Assembly (NCBI GenBank): GCA_007122945.1
Contig: SKSP01000470.1
Location: forward strand, 1-13,590
From: Ilumatobacteraceae bacterium
GTDB taxonomy: Bacteria; Actinomycetota; Acidimicrobiia; Acidimicrobiales; Ilumatobacteraceae
DNA: 13,590 nucleotides
Reading direction: 5' to 3'
Under the pieces are notes generated by a model that worked only from the letters and a program-made list of their open reading frames with translations, searched no databases and had not been told where the DNA came from. The position numbers were made by a program, and so were the translations under genes. Below, in pieces: positions 1-6,269 of this stretch. The first letter of the stretch is position 1. Each line of letters opens with the position of its first letter.

Positions 1-1
1 G

Positions 2-1006
2 CTCCCGGCGGCCGGCCCCGCCGTCGCCGGTGGGACGGCCGCGCGATCGTTCGCCGGCCTCGCCCCCGGCAACGTCGGCAACAACGTCAAGGCACTCCAG
101 CAGGCCCTGCTCGACGCCGGCATCCAGTTCCCCGGCGGCGCGGACGGGATCTACGGGCCGGCCACGGCGAACGCCGTGAAGCAGTTCCAACAGACCCGTG
201 GTCTCCAGGCGACCGGACGGGTCGACCAACCGACCGCCGACGCCCTGCTCGCCGGTGCGCCCGCGACCTCGTCGGGCGGTTCGTCGGGCAGCTCGGGCGG
301 TTCGTCGGGCAACGGCGGCGAGGCGGGCTACCCCGTGTTCGGTGAGCGCGGCGACCGCGTCCGCGCCCTGCAACAAGCACTCCTCGACGTCGGGATCGCG
401 GTCCCCGGCGGGGCCGACGGCATCTTCGGCGCCCAGACCGCGGGCGCGATCATGAACTTCCAGAAGCGCGAGGAGCTGCCCGTCACCGGGACCGTCGACG
501 CCACCACCGCCGAGCGGCTCGGCCTGGCGGCCGCCGCGGCGCCGCCACCGCCGTCGGCCGAGGGGATCGTGCTCGAGGTCTTCCCGATGCAGGGCACCTG
601 CCACTACATCGACACGTGGCACGCCCCGCGCGGCGGCGGTCGCAAGCACGAGGGTGTCGACATCCTCGGTCCGGAGGGCCGCTACATCTACGCAGTGGTC
701 GACGGCACGATCTCCCACGTCTACCACGACCGCCCGGGCTCGCTCACCGGCAACGGGTTGCGGCTCGAGATGAGCGACGGCACGTACTTCTTCTACGCCC
801 ACCTGCAGGCCGTGGCCGACGGCATCGCGGTCGGCACGCGCGTGAAGGCCGGTCAGATCATCGGCTACAACGGCAGCACCGGGAACGCCGGGACACCGCA
901 CCTCCACTTCGAGGTGCACCCGAAGGGCGGTGCCGCGGTCAACCCGTACCCGATCGTCCGGGCCATCGACGGCTGCGGCCGCACCGAGCCGCCGCCGCAA
1001 CCCTGA
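2..1006 (+). CDS. M23 (LytM-type) peptidoglycan hydrolase with two PG-binding domains, 5' end missing
   Basis: The open frame enters from the left edge and gives 334 visible residues, so the start codon and any signal peptide lie outside. Two PG_binding_1 repeats occupy about residues 23-83 and 114-174. They share the pattern VKALQQALLDAGI / VRALQQALLDVGI followed by GGADGIYG / GGADGIFG. A Ser/Gly linker separates them. A C-terminal M23 domain (about residues 190-325) has the zinc ligands of the family: His216 and Asp220 in HEGVD, and His302 of the HLH motif (His300, His302) in GTPHLHFEVH. M23 enzymes cut peptide cross-links in peptidoglycan, and the doubled binding domain should tether the enzyme to the wall, so an extracellular location is inferred. 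The protein ends in a short Pro-rich tail after a Cys in DGCGRTEP. No U-tailed terminator follows; the gcvP promoter begins within 20 bases of the stop. Domain calls are firm. Whether it is a true hydrolase or an amidase activator cannot be told. Confidence 0.93.
   Translation, partial: LPAAGPAVAGGTAARSFAGLAPGNVGNNVKALQQALLDAGIQFPGGADGIYGPATANAVKQFQQTRGLQATGRVDQPTADALLAGAPATSSGGSSGSSGGSSGNGGEAGYPVFGERGDRVRALQQALLDVGIAVPGGADGIFGAQTAGAIMNFQKREELPVTGTVDATTAERLGLAAAAAPPPPSAEGIVLEVFPMQGTCHYIDTWHAPRGGGRKHEGVDILGPEGRYIYAVVDGTISHVYHDRPGSLTGNGLRLEMSDGTYFFYAHLQAVADGIAVGTRVKAGQIIGYNGSTGNAGTPHLHFEVHPKGGAAVNPYPIVRAIDGCGRTEPPPQP
269..319 (+). repeat. Ser/Gly linker repeat in the M23 gene
   Basis: Imperfect repeats of tcgtcgggcggt encode a flexible SSGGSSGSSGG-type linker between the two peptidoglycan-binding domains. 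It is low-complexity coding sequence, prone to slippage, with no sign of another role. Confidence 0.8.
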
Positions 1007-1025
1007 TCCGCGCCCCGATCCGCGC
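1005..1025 (+). repeat. 9-bp direct repeat just upstream of the gcvP promoter -10
   Basis: GATCCGCGC occurs at 1005-1013 and again at 1017-1025 with a 12-bp period. The first copy overlaps the M23 stop codon and the second abuts the proposed -10 hexamer. The pair covers the -35/spacer zone, so it could be a factor-binding site. It could also be chance in GC-rich DNA. Confidence 0.4.
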
Positions 1026-1031
1026 TACGTT
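1026..1031 (+). promoter_or_regulatory. Proposed -10 element of the riboswitch-gcvP transcript
   Basis: TACGTT fits the TANNNT form of actinobacterial -10 elements and the TACGNT form seen at other starts in this window. Seven bases downstream would put transcription start at 1039. That is where the 5' strand of the riboswitch leader helix begins. No convincing -35 is visible. Confidence 0.55.
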
Positions 1032-1037
1032 GGGTCC

Positions 1038-1242
1038 TGCCGTCGAACCCGGCCGGGAGAGTCGGCGTCACCACCAGTGGCGCCGACGCCGAAGGAGCAA
1101 CCACCCCGGAATCTCTCAGGCCACCGGACCGACCGGGTGAGGCAACGCTGGAGAGCAGTCGGGCGTCGCCCGGCTCGCCGACGGGGAAAGCCGGTGCGCA
1201 CACCCTGCGCACCGGTGAAACTCTCAGGCACCGATGACAGCG
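1038..1242 (+). promoter_or_regulatory. Tandem glycine riboswitch (two aptamers with leader-linker kink-turn)
   Basis: Two aptamers of the glycine riboswitch lie directly before gcvP. Aptamer I spans about 1051-1122. It has P1 GGCC (1051-1054) pairing with GGCC (1119-1122), GAGAG (1057-1061) with CTCTC (1113-1117), a helix at 1062-1085, and the conserved core GCCGAAGGAGCAA at 1088-1100. Aptamer II spans about 1146-1242. It has P1 CGCTG (1146-1150) with CAGCG (1238-1242), GGAGAGC, a hairpin around 1160-1173, core GCCGACGGGGAAAGCC (1177-1192), a 10-bp hairpin at 1191-1215, and GAAACTCTCAGG at 1217-1228. The leader TGCC-GTC-GA-ACCC (1038-1050) can pair with the linker GGGT-GA-GGCA (1135-1144). 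This is a standard kink-turn with a three-base bulge and tandem G.A pairs. Such elements usually switch glycine catabolism on when glycine is abundant, and the gene that follows is glycine dehydrogenase. Confidence 0.95.
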
Positions 1243-1290
1243 GGGGCCCGCATCGGCGTCGCCCGACGCCCCGACGAGACGGAGGCCCCA
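1231..1290 (+). promoter_or_regulatory. Candidate expression platform and gcvP ribosome-binding site
   Basis: CCGAT (1231-1235) can pair with ATCGG (1252-1256), and GCGG (1240-1243) with CCGC (1248-1251). This hairpin uses bases of the 3' strand of aptamer II P1 (1238-1242), so the two are mutually exclusive. A second perfect hairpin, GGCGTC-GCCC-GACGCC, follows at 1255-1270. No U-run follows either, which argues against a classical intrinsic terminator. The Shine-Dalgarno GGAGG is at 1281-1285, five bases before the ATG. GGGGCC (1243-1248) could also pair with GGCCCC (1284-1289) beside it. The sequence alone does not say which fold exposes the site. Confidence 0.55.
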
Positions 1291-4221
1291 ATGCACGACA
1301 CGTTCGACCGCTCCAGCGAACCGTTCGCCGACCCGTTCGCCGACCCGTTCGCGGACCGGCACATCGGACCCGACGCCGCCGAGCTCGGCCACATGCTCGC
1401 CACGATCGGTGTCGACTCGCTGGAGGCGTTGGTCGCCGACGCCGTGCCACCGACGATCCGTCTCGACGCGGCCCTCGCGCTCGACCCACCCGTCGCCGAG
1501 GCCGACGTGCTCGCCGAGCTCCGCTCGCTCGCCGACCGCAACGTCGCCTCCACGAGCCTCATCGGGATGGGCTACGCCGGCACGGTCACCCCTCCGGTGA
1601 TCCGTCGCAACGTGCTCGAGAACCCGGCCTGGTACACCGCCTACACCCCGTACCAGCCCGAGATCAGCCAGGGCCGCCTGGAGGCGCTCGTCAACTTCCA
1701 GACGATGGTCGCCGAGCTCACCGGTCTCGAGATCGCCAACGCGTCGCTGCTCGACGAGGCGACCGCCGCGGCCGAGGCGATGACGATGGCCCGACGTCTC
1801 GCCCGCGTCGAGGGCGACCGCTTCTTCGTCCACCACGACACCCACCCCCAGACGATCGCCGTGCTCGCCACCCGGGCCCGACCGGTGGGGATCGAGCTCC
1901 TCGTCGGCGACGTCGACCTGCTCGATCGGTCGCTCGACGAGGGACCCGTGTTCGGCGCCCTGTTCAGCGTGCCGACCTCGACCGGGGCCATCGCCGACCC
2001 GCGCGCCGCGATCGAGCAGGTCCACGCCCACGGCGGTCTGGCGGTGGTCGCCACCGATCTGCTGGCCTGTGTGCTGATGGAGCCGCCGGGCGAGCTCGGC
2101 GCCGACATCGCCGTCGGCTCGGCCCAGCGCTTCGGGGTCCCGATGGGCTTCGGCGGGCCCCACGCCGCGTTCATCGCCGCCCGGTCGAGTGCCGCCCGCG
2201 CGCTCCCCGGCCGGCTCGTCGGGGTCAGCACCGACACGGCCGGACGTCCGGCGCTCCGTCTCGCGCTCCAGACCCGCGAGCAGCACATCCGACGCGAGAA
2301 GGCCACGTCGAACATCTGCACCGCCCAGGTCCTGCTCGCCAACATCGCCGGGTTGTACGCGGTGTGGCACGGACCCGACGGCCTGCGCCGCATCGCCGAC
2401 CGGGTGCACACGCTGACCTCCACGTTGGCGGCGTCGCTCCGGGCCGCCGGCCACCGCCTGCGCCACGACACCTGGTTCGACACGCTCGTGATCGACGACG
2501 TCGACGCCGACGCCTGGTCGGCGACCGCCCACGCCGCCGGGATCGACCTGCGACGCGTCGACGAGCGGGCCGTCGGCATCAGCCTCGACGAGACCTCGAC
2601 CCTCGACCTCGTGTCGAGGTTGAGTGCCCTGTTCGAGCTCCCCGAACCCGATCGGGCCGGCGACGACGCGCCACCCGGACTGCCCAAAGGCCGACGACGC
2701 ACCGACGACCTGCTCCCCCAGGCGGTGTTCCACCGGCACCGCACCGAACACGAGATGCTCCGCTACCTGCGGCGCCTGGCCGACGCCGACCTCGCGCTCG
2801 ACCGCACGATGATCCCGCTCGGCTCGTGCACGATGAAGCTGAACGCCACCACCGAGATGGAGCCGATCACGTGGCCGGCGTTCGCCGACCTGCACCCCTA
2901 CGCCCCCGACGACCGCAGCGCCGGCTACCTCGAGCTGATCGCCCAGCTCGAGGCCTGGCTCGGCGAGATCACCGGGTACGACGCGGTCAGCCTGCAGCCG
3001 AACGCCGGGAGCCAGGGCGAGTTCGCCGGACTGCTGGCGATCCGGGCCTACCACCGCTCGCGTGGGGAGGCCCACCGCGACGTGTGCTTGATCCCCTCGA
3101 GTGCCCACGGCACGAACGCGGCGAGCGCGGTCATGGCGGGGATGGACGTGGTCGTCGTCGCCTGCGACGAGCGCGGCGACGTCGACCTCGACGACCTGCG
3201 CACCAAGCTGGCGGCGGTCGGCGAACGCCTCGCCGCGATCATGGTGACGTACCCCTCGACCCACGGCGTGTTCGAGGCGGGCATCGTCGAGCTGTGCGAG
3301 CTCGTCCACGCCGGGGGCGGGCAGGTCTACGTCGACGGCGCCAACCTGAACGCGCTGGTCGGCGTCGCCAAACCCGGTGAGTTCGGTGCCGACGTGAGTC
3401 ACCTCAACCTCCACAAGACGTTCTGCATCCCCCACGGGGGTGGCGGTCCGGGGGTCGGCCCGGTCGCCGTGCGAGCCCACCTGGCGCCGTTCCTGCCCGG
3501 CCACCCGCTCGACGACGCCGCTGACCGGTCCGGCGGCGAGGGTGTCGGCCCGGTCGCGGCCGCACCGTACGGGTCGGCCGGGATCCTGCCGATCCCCTGG
3601 GTCTACCTGCGGATGATGGGTGCCGAGGGGCTCACCCGGGCGACCGCCGTGGCGGTCGCGAGCGCCAACTACGTCGCCACGCGTCTCGACGACGCCTACC
3701 CGGTGCTCTACCGGGGCCCGGGCGGCCGCGTGGCCCACGAGTGCATCATCGACCTGCGCCCGATCACCAGGGCGACCGGCGTCACCGTCGACGACGTCGC
3801 GAAGCGGCTCATCGACCACGGCTTCCACGCGCCGACCATGAGCTTCCCCGTGGCCGGCACACTGATGATCGAACCGACCGAGAGCGAGGGGCTCGCCGAG
3901 CTCGACCGGTTCTGCGACGCGATGCTGGCGATCCGCGCCGAGATCGCCCGGATCGCCGACGGCGAGTGGCCGCTCGAGGAGAGCCCACTGCGCCACGCGC
4001 CCCACACCGCCGAGGATCTCCTCGGCGAGTGGGAGCGGCCCTACCCGCGGTCGCTCGGGGCCTATCCGACCGCCACCGTGCGAGCGGCCAAGTACTTCCC
4101 TCCCGTCTCGCGCATCGATGCGGCGGGCGGCGATCGCAACCTGGTGTGCAGCTGTGAGCCACTCGAGGCGTACGCTTCGGCCGCATGGCCGACGAACGAA
4201 ATGACCCTCTCGGCGACGTGA
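1291..4221 (+). CDS. gcvP: Glycine dehydrogenase (decarboxylating), P protein of glycine cleavage system
   Basis: The 976-residue protein matches full-length single-chain P proteins (about 950 residues). P protein is a cytosolic PLP enzyme that decarboxylates glycine and passes the aminomethyl group to lipoyl-GcvH. RHIGPD near the N terminus marks the usual family start. The N-terminal half carries GMGYAGTVTPPVI and the ENPAWYTAYTPYQPEISQG block. The C-terminal half carries GSCTMKLN (from residue 511), the PLP lysine Lys709 in HLNLHKTF, the glycine-rich loop PHGGGGPGVGP, and the family ending GDRNLVCSCEPLEAY. I chose ATG 1291 because GGAGG sits five bases upstream. An in-frame ATG at 1234 lies inside the riboswitch and was rejected. 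The last 12 or so residues run past the usual C terminus and overlap the next gene by 37 bases. The riboswitch upstream supports glycine-responsive expression. Confidence 0.98.
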   Translation: MHDTFDRSSEPFADPFADPFADRHIGPDAAELGHMLATIGVDSLEALVADAVPPTIRLDAALALDPPVAEADVLAELRSLADRNVASTSLIGMGYAGTVTPPVIRRNVLENPAWYTAYTPYQPEISQGRLEALVNFQTMVAELTGLEIANASLLDEATAAAEAMTMARRLARVEGDRFFVHHDTHPQTIAVLATRARPVGIELLVGDVDLLDRSLDEGPVFGALFSVPTSTGAIADPRAAIEQVHAHGGLAVVATDLLACVLMEPPGELGADIAVGSAQRFGVPMGFGGPHAAFIAARSSAARALPGRLVGVSTDTAGRPALRLALQTREQHIRREKATSNICTAQVLLANIAGLYAVWHGPDGLRRIADRVHTLTSTLAASLRAAGHRLRHDTWFDTLVIDDVDADAWSATAHAAGIDLRRVDERAVGISLDETSTLDLVSRLSALFELPEPDRAGDDAPPGLPKGRRRTDDLLPQAVFHRHRTEHEMLRYLRRLADADLALDRTMIPLGSCTMKLNATTEMEPITWPAFADLHPYAPDDRSAGYLELIAQLEAWLGEITGYDAVSLQPNAGSQGEFAGLLAIRAYHRSRGEAHRDVCLIPSSAHGTNAASAVMAGMDVVVVACDERGDVDLDDLRTKLAAVGERLAAIMVTYPSTHGVFEAGIVELCELVHAGGGQVYVDGANLNALVGVAKPGEFGADVSHLNLHKTFCIPHGGGGPGVGPVAVRAHLAPFLPGHPLDDAADRSGGEGVGPVAAAPYGSAGILPIPWVYLRMMGAEGLTRATAVAVASANYVATRLDDAYPVLYRGPGGRVAHECIIDLRPITRATGVTVDDVAKRLIDHGFHAPTMSFPVAGTLMIEPTESEGLAELDRFCDAMLAIRAEIARIADGEWPLEESPLRHAPHTAEDLLGEWERPYPRSLGAYPTATVRAAKYFPPVSRIDAAGGDRNLVCSCEPLEAYASAAWPTNEMTLSAT
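1321..1356 (+). repeat. Three tandem 12-bp repeats at the GcvP N terminus
   Basis: ccgttcgccgac occurs twice and a one-base variant (ccgttcgcggac) once, encoding PFAD three times immediately before the conserved RHIGPD. The copies are in frame, so expansion lengthens the N-terminal extension without breaking the enzyme. Replication slippage is the likely origin. Confidence 0.85.
4171..4176 (+). promoter_or_regulatory. Possible internal -10 element for the gene at 4185
   Basis: TACGCT lies 8 bases before ATG 4185, inside the 3' end of gcvP. Other starts in the window show the same hexamer class 7 bases before the start codon. The same bases encode Ala-Tyr-Ala at the GcvP C terminus, and that coding constraint weakens the case. 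Confidence 0.35.
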
Positions 4222-4637
4222 TCAACCTGCTGGCGGCACCGCTCGCCGGCAGCATCCGGACCTACGAGCAGTTCCGCAAGGGCATCGACGAGCTGTTCCG
4301 CGCCGTCGACAACCTGAACACGACGATGGAGAACCTCAACGAGACGGCCGAGCGGGTCAACCGGCTGCTCGCCGACGTCGAGGAGCCCGTCCGTGCCATG
4401 GCCGCCGTGCCGCACCGCATCGACGAGCTCGTCGGCATCATGGGCGACATGAGCCGCCGCCTCGGGCCGCTCGCGAGCTTCGCCGAGTCGGCCGGCGGGA
4501 TGTTCGGCCTGCGGATGCCCACGGCCCCGTCCACACCCGTGCAGCCGCCACCCGCGAAGAAAGCCGCAGCGAAGAAGCAGGCTCCGGCGAAGAAGGCCGC
4601 GGCGAAGAAGGCGTCGCCGCCGAAGAAGCGCTCCTGA
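4185..4637 (+). CDS. Helical protein with Lys/Ala/Pro-rich C-terminal tail, function unknown
   Basis: I do not recognise a named family. The 150 residues fall into three parts. Residues 9-35 form a hydrophobic, possibly amphipathic segment (VINLLAAPLAG). Residues 30-100 look helical and coiled-coil prone, with LNTTMENLNETAERVNRLLADV at the centre. Residues 120-150 are a basic tail of PAKKAAAKK-type units ending KKRS. Basic tails of this kind occur in mycobacterial HupB, in the heparin-binding hemagglutinin HBHA (coiled coil plus Lys/Ala/Pro tail), and in phasin PhaF of Pseudomonas. A DNA-, polyanion- or granule-binding role is therefore possible but only by analogy. The ATG overlaps the end of gcvP by 37 bases in another frame, so the gene is probably co-transcribed with gcvP or uses its own weak promoter. 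No Shine-Dalgarno is evident. It ends 8 bases from the stop of gcvT on the other strand. Confidence 0.82.
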   Translation: MADERNDPLGDVINLLAAPLAGSIRTYEQFRKGIDELFRAVDNLNTTMENLNETAERVNRLLADVEEPVRAMAAVPHRIDELVGIMGDMSRRLGPLASFAESAGGMFGLRMPTAPSTPVQPPPAKKAAAKKQAPAKKAAAKKASPPKKRS

Positions 4638-4645
4638 CGCGCGCC

Positions 4646-5716
4646 TCAGCGGCGCACGAACGGTGTGGCGACCAGCCGTCCGGCGAGCCGGGCTCCGCGC
4701 ACGTCGACCTCGACGGCGGCATCCGGTCCGAGGTCGGGTGGGCAGAAGGCCAACGCGATGCCGTGCCCGAGCACCGGCGAGTAGTTGCCAGACGTGACCT
4801 CCCCGACGACGACGTCGTCGACCAGCACGTCGCACCCCGACCGGGGCGGGCGGCGACCGTCGGTGGCGATGCCGACGAGGCGGCGGTGCACGCCGCGCTC
4901 GCGCTCGGCCAGGAGCGCCTCGCGGCCGCGGAAGTCACCCTTGTCGAACGCGACGACCCAACCGAGCCCGGCCTGCAGTGGCGTGATCCCCGGGCCCAGC
5001 TCGTGGCCGTGGAGCGGGAGCCCGGCCTCGAGACGCAACGTGTCGCGTGCACCGAGACCCGCTGGTTCGGCCCCCGCGGCGACGAGCGCGTCCCACAGCG
5101 ACTCGGCGACGGTCGTGGGCGCCGCGATCTCGACCCCTGGTTCCCCGGTGTAGCCGGTCCCGGCGACGGTGCAGCGCTCCCCCGCCCACGCGACCTCGCC
5201 GACGCGGAACCGCCCGATGCCGGCAGCCTCGCGCACGACGCCGGCCACCAGATCGCGCGCCGTCGGCCCCTGAACGGCGAGCACGGCGCGGGACGCGGTC
5301 ACGTCGGTGCCGCCGACGGCGGCGACGACCCGCTCGGTGTTCGACGCGTTGGGCATCACGTCGAGGACGTCGCTGCCGGCGTCACCGGTGGGATGCCACC
5401 ACACGATGATGTCGTCGAGCACCGATCCGTCGTCGTCGAGCAGGTGGGTGTACTGCGCACGTCCGGGACCGATCTTGTCGAGGTCGTTCGTGAACGCACG
5501 CTGCACGCGGTCCACGGCATCGGCACCCGTCAGCCGGACCGTCCCGAGGTGCGACACGTCGAAGATCGCGGCCCGCTCCCGGCAGGCGAGGTGCTCGGCG
5601 ATGGTGCCCGTGTACTCGAGCGGCATCGACCACCCGCCGAACGGGGCCAGCTTGGCCCCGAGTCGCTGGTGCGCCGCGTCGAGCGGGGATCGACGGTCGG
5701 TGGTGCGACCCGTCAT
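4646..5716 (-). CDS. gcvT: Aminomethyltransferase, T protein of glycine cleavage system
   Basis: The 356-residue protein is close to the 364 of E. coli GcvT. T protein takes the aminomethyl group from lipoyl-GcvH, releases ammonia and makes 5,10-methylene-tetrahydrofolate. Visible landmarks are GAKLAPFGGWSMPLEYTG (residues 20-37), DVSHLGTVRLTG (53-64), FTNDL, Asp101 in GSVLDDIIVW (the position of the conserved catalytic-site Asp), GYTGEPGVEI, and the C-terminal GEVTSGNYSPVLGHGIALA block of the GcvT barrel domain. DVMPNASN replaces the more common VNAxN wording at the matching place. ATG 5716 overlaps the stop of the preceding merR gene as ATGA. That fixes the start, rejects a longer upstream frame, and suggests translational coupling. 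The gene has no riboswitch of its own, unlike gcvP, which it meets nearly tail to tail across the small gene at 4185-4637. Confidence 0.97.
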   Translation of the reverse strand: MTGRTTDRRSPLDAAHQRLGAKLAPFGGWSMPLEYTGTIAEHLACRERAAIFDVSHLGTVRLTGADAVDRVQRAFTNDLDKIGPGRAQYTHLLDDDGSVLDDIIVWWHPTGDAGSDVLDVMPNASNTERVVAAVGGTDVTASRAVLAVQGPTARDLVAGVVREAAGIGRFRVGEVAWAGERCTVAGTGYTGEPGVEIAAPTTVAESLWDALVAAGAEPAGLGARDTLRLEAGLPLHGHELGPGITPLQAGLGWVVAFDKGDFRGREALLAERERGVHRRLVGIATDGRRPPRSGCDVLVDDVVVGEVTSGNYSPVLGHGIALAFCPPDLGPDAAVEVDVRGARLAGRLVATPFVRR

Positions 5717-6213
5717 ACGACCCGACGGTCGACGGCGTCGAGCCCGGCGGGTTCGTCGTCGGTGGCCGCGTCGGGTTCGAGTTGCAGGTCGATGTCGCCC
5801 TTGACGCTCGCGAGCGACAGCACGTTCAGCACGCCCTGCCCCCGGTCGAGGACGTCGATCAGCTCGTCGCCGTCGCACAGCACGACCGAGCTCCCGCTGA
5901 TCACCAGGTGCGCCGAGGCGATGTCCGCGTCGAGGTGCTCGCGCAGGTAGGTGAACACGTCGCGCACCGACTCGAGCTTGATGCCGGCATCGAGCAGGGT
6001 CTTGATCACGCGCAGCTCGACGAGGTCCTTGTACGAGTAGCGGCGGCGGCTGCCGCTCCCCCGGGCGTCGGACAACGACGGCCGGATCAGGTCGGTACGC
6101 GCCCAGTAGTCGAGCTGCCGGTACGTGATGCCGACGACCTTGGCCGCCTGGGTCCCGCTGTAGCCGGTCTCCGTGGTCGTCTCCGTCGTCGTCTGCGTGG
6201 TCGTCTGGCGCAT
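5713..6213 (-). CDS. MerR-family transcriptional regulator (Rv1830-like)
   Basis: The 166-residue protein has a MerR helix-turn-helix at about residues 18-88: YSGTQAAKVVGITYRQLDYWART, then RRRYSYKDLVELRVIKTLLDAGI. A compact C-terminal region (about 105-145, with the pattern LVISGSSVVLCDGDELIDVL) has no cysteines typical of metal sensors. In mycobacteria the orthologue by position, Rv1830 (called ResR or McdR), is tied to cell division and growth control. That name is inferred here from synteny. The first 16 residues are almost all Thr, Gln and Glu, encoded by a simple ac-rich repeat. Start ATG 6213 is preceded at 8 bases by GAAGG, and a GTG two codons away in the same register is an alternative. 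The stop overlaps the gcvT start (ATGA). A large inverted repeat lies upstream. Confidence 0.9.
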   Translation of the reverse strand: MRQTTTQTTTETTTETGYSGTQAAKVVGITYRQLDYWARTDLIRPSLSDARGSGSRRRYSYKDLVELRVIKTLLDAGIKLESVRDVFTYLREHLDADIASAHLVISGSSVVLCDGDELIDVLDRGQGVLNVLSLASVKGDIDLQLEPDAATDDEPAGLDAVDRRVV

Positions 6214-6236
6214 CACGATTCCCTTCCCCGACACGG

Positions 6237-6269
6237 GTGTAGTTACGTCCGTGTGACGGACGACCACAC
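6237..6269 (-). terminator. Strong inverted repeat between nuclease gene and merR-gcvT
   Basis: Read on the minus strand, GTGTGGT-CGTCCGT is followed by loop CAC, then ACGGACG-(TA)-ACTACAC. As RNA this is 14 pairs, including one G.U, with a two-base bulge. It begins inside the TAG stop codon of the nuclease gene. No U-run follows, so it is either a U-less actinobacterial terminator or attenuator, an mRNA-end stabiliser, or a dyad operator for the adjacent MerR. TAGTGT at 6271-6266 could also be a -10 for merR. Confidence 0.6.

Noticed and set aside
1234..1290. In-frame upstream ATG for gcvP
   Set aside because: It lies within the P1 3' region of aptamer II, has no ribosome site, and its residues do not match the family. 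ATG 1291 has GGAGG at the right distance.
930..3380. 816-codon plus-strand frame overlapping M23, riboswitch and gcvP
   Set aside because: It is an Arg/Pro-rich frame-shadow of gcvP that would translate through the structured riboswitch. No domain or start signal supports it.
865..4005. Open frame of more than 1,000 codons antisense to gcvP
   Set aside because: It lies in a non-coding frame of a GC-rich gene, has a biased Arg/Gly/Val/Asp composition, no recognisable domain, and runs across the riboswitch. gcvP on the other strand is full-length and intact.
4620..4660. GCGC-type inverted repeats between 4185-4637 and gcvT as a terminator
   Set aside because: The stems are only about 4 bp in a GC-rich stretch with no U-run, so chance is sufficient.
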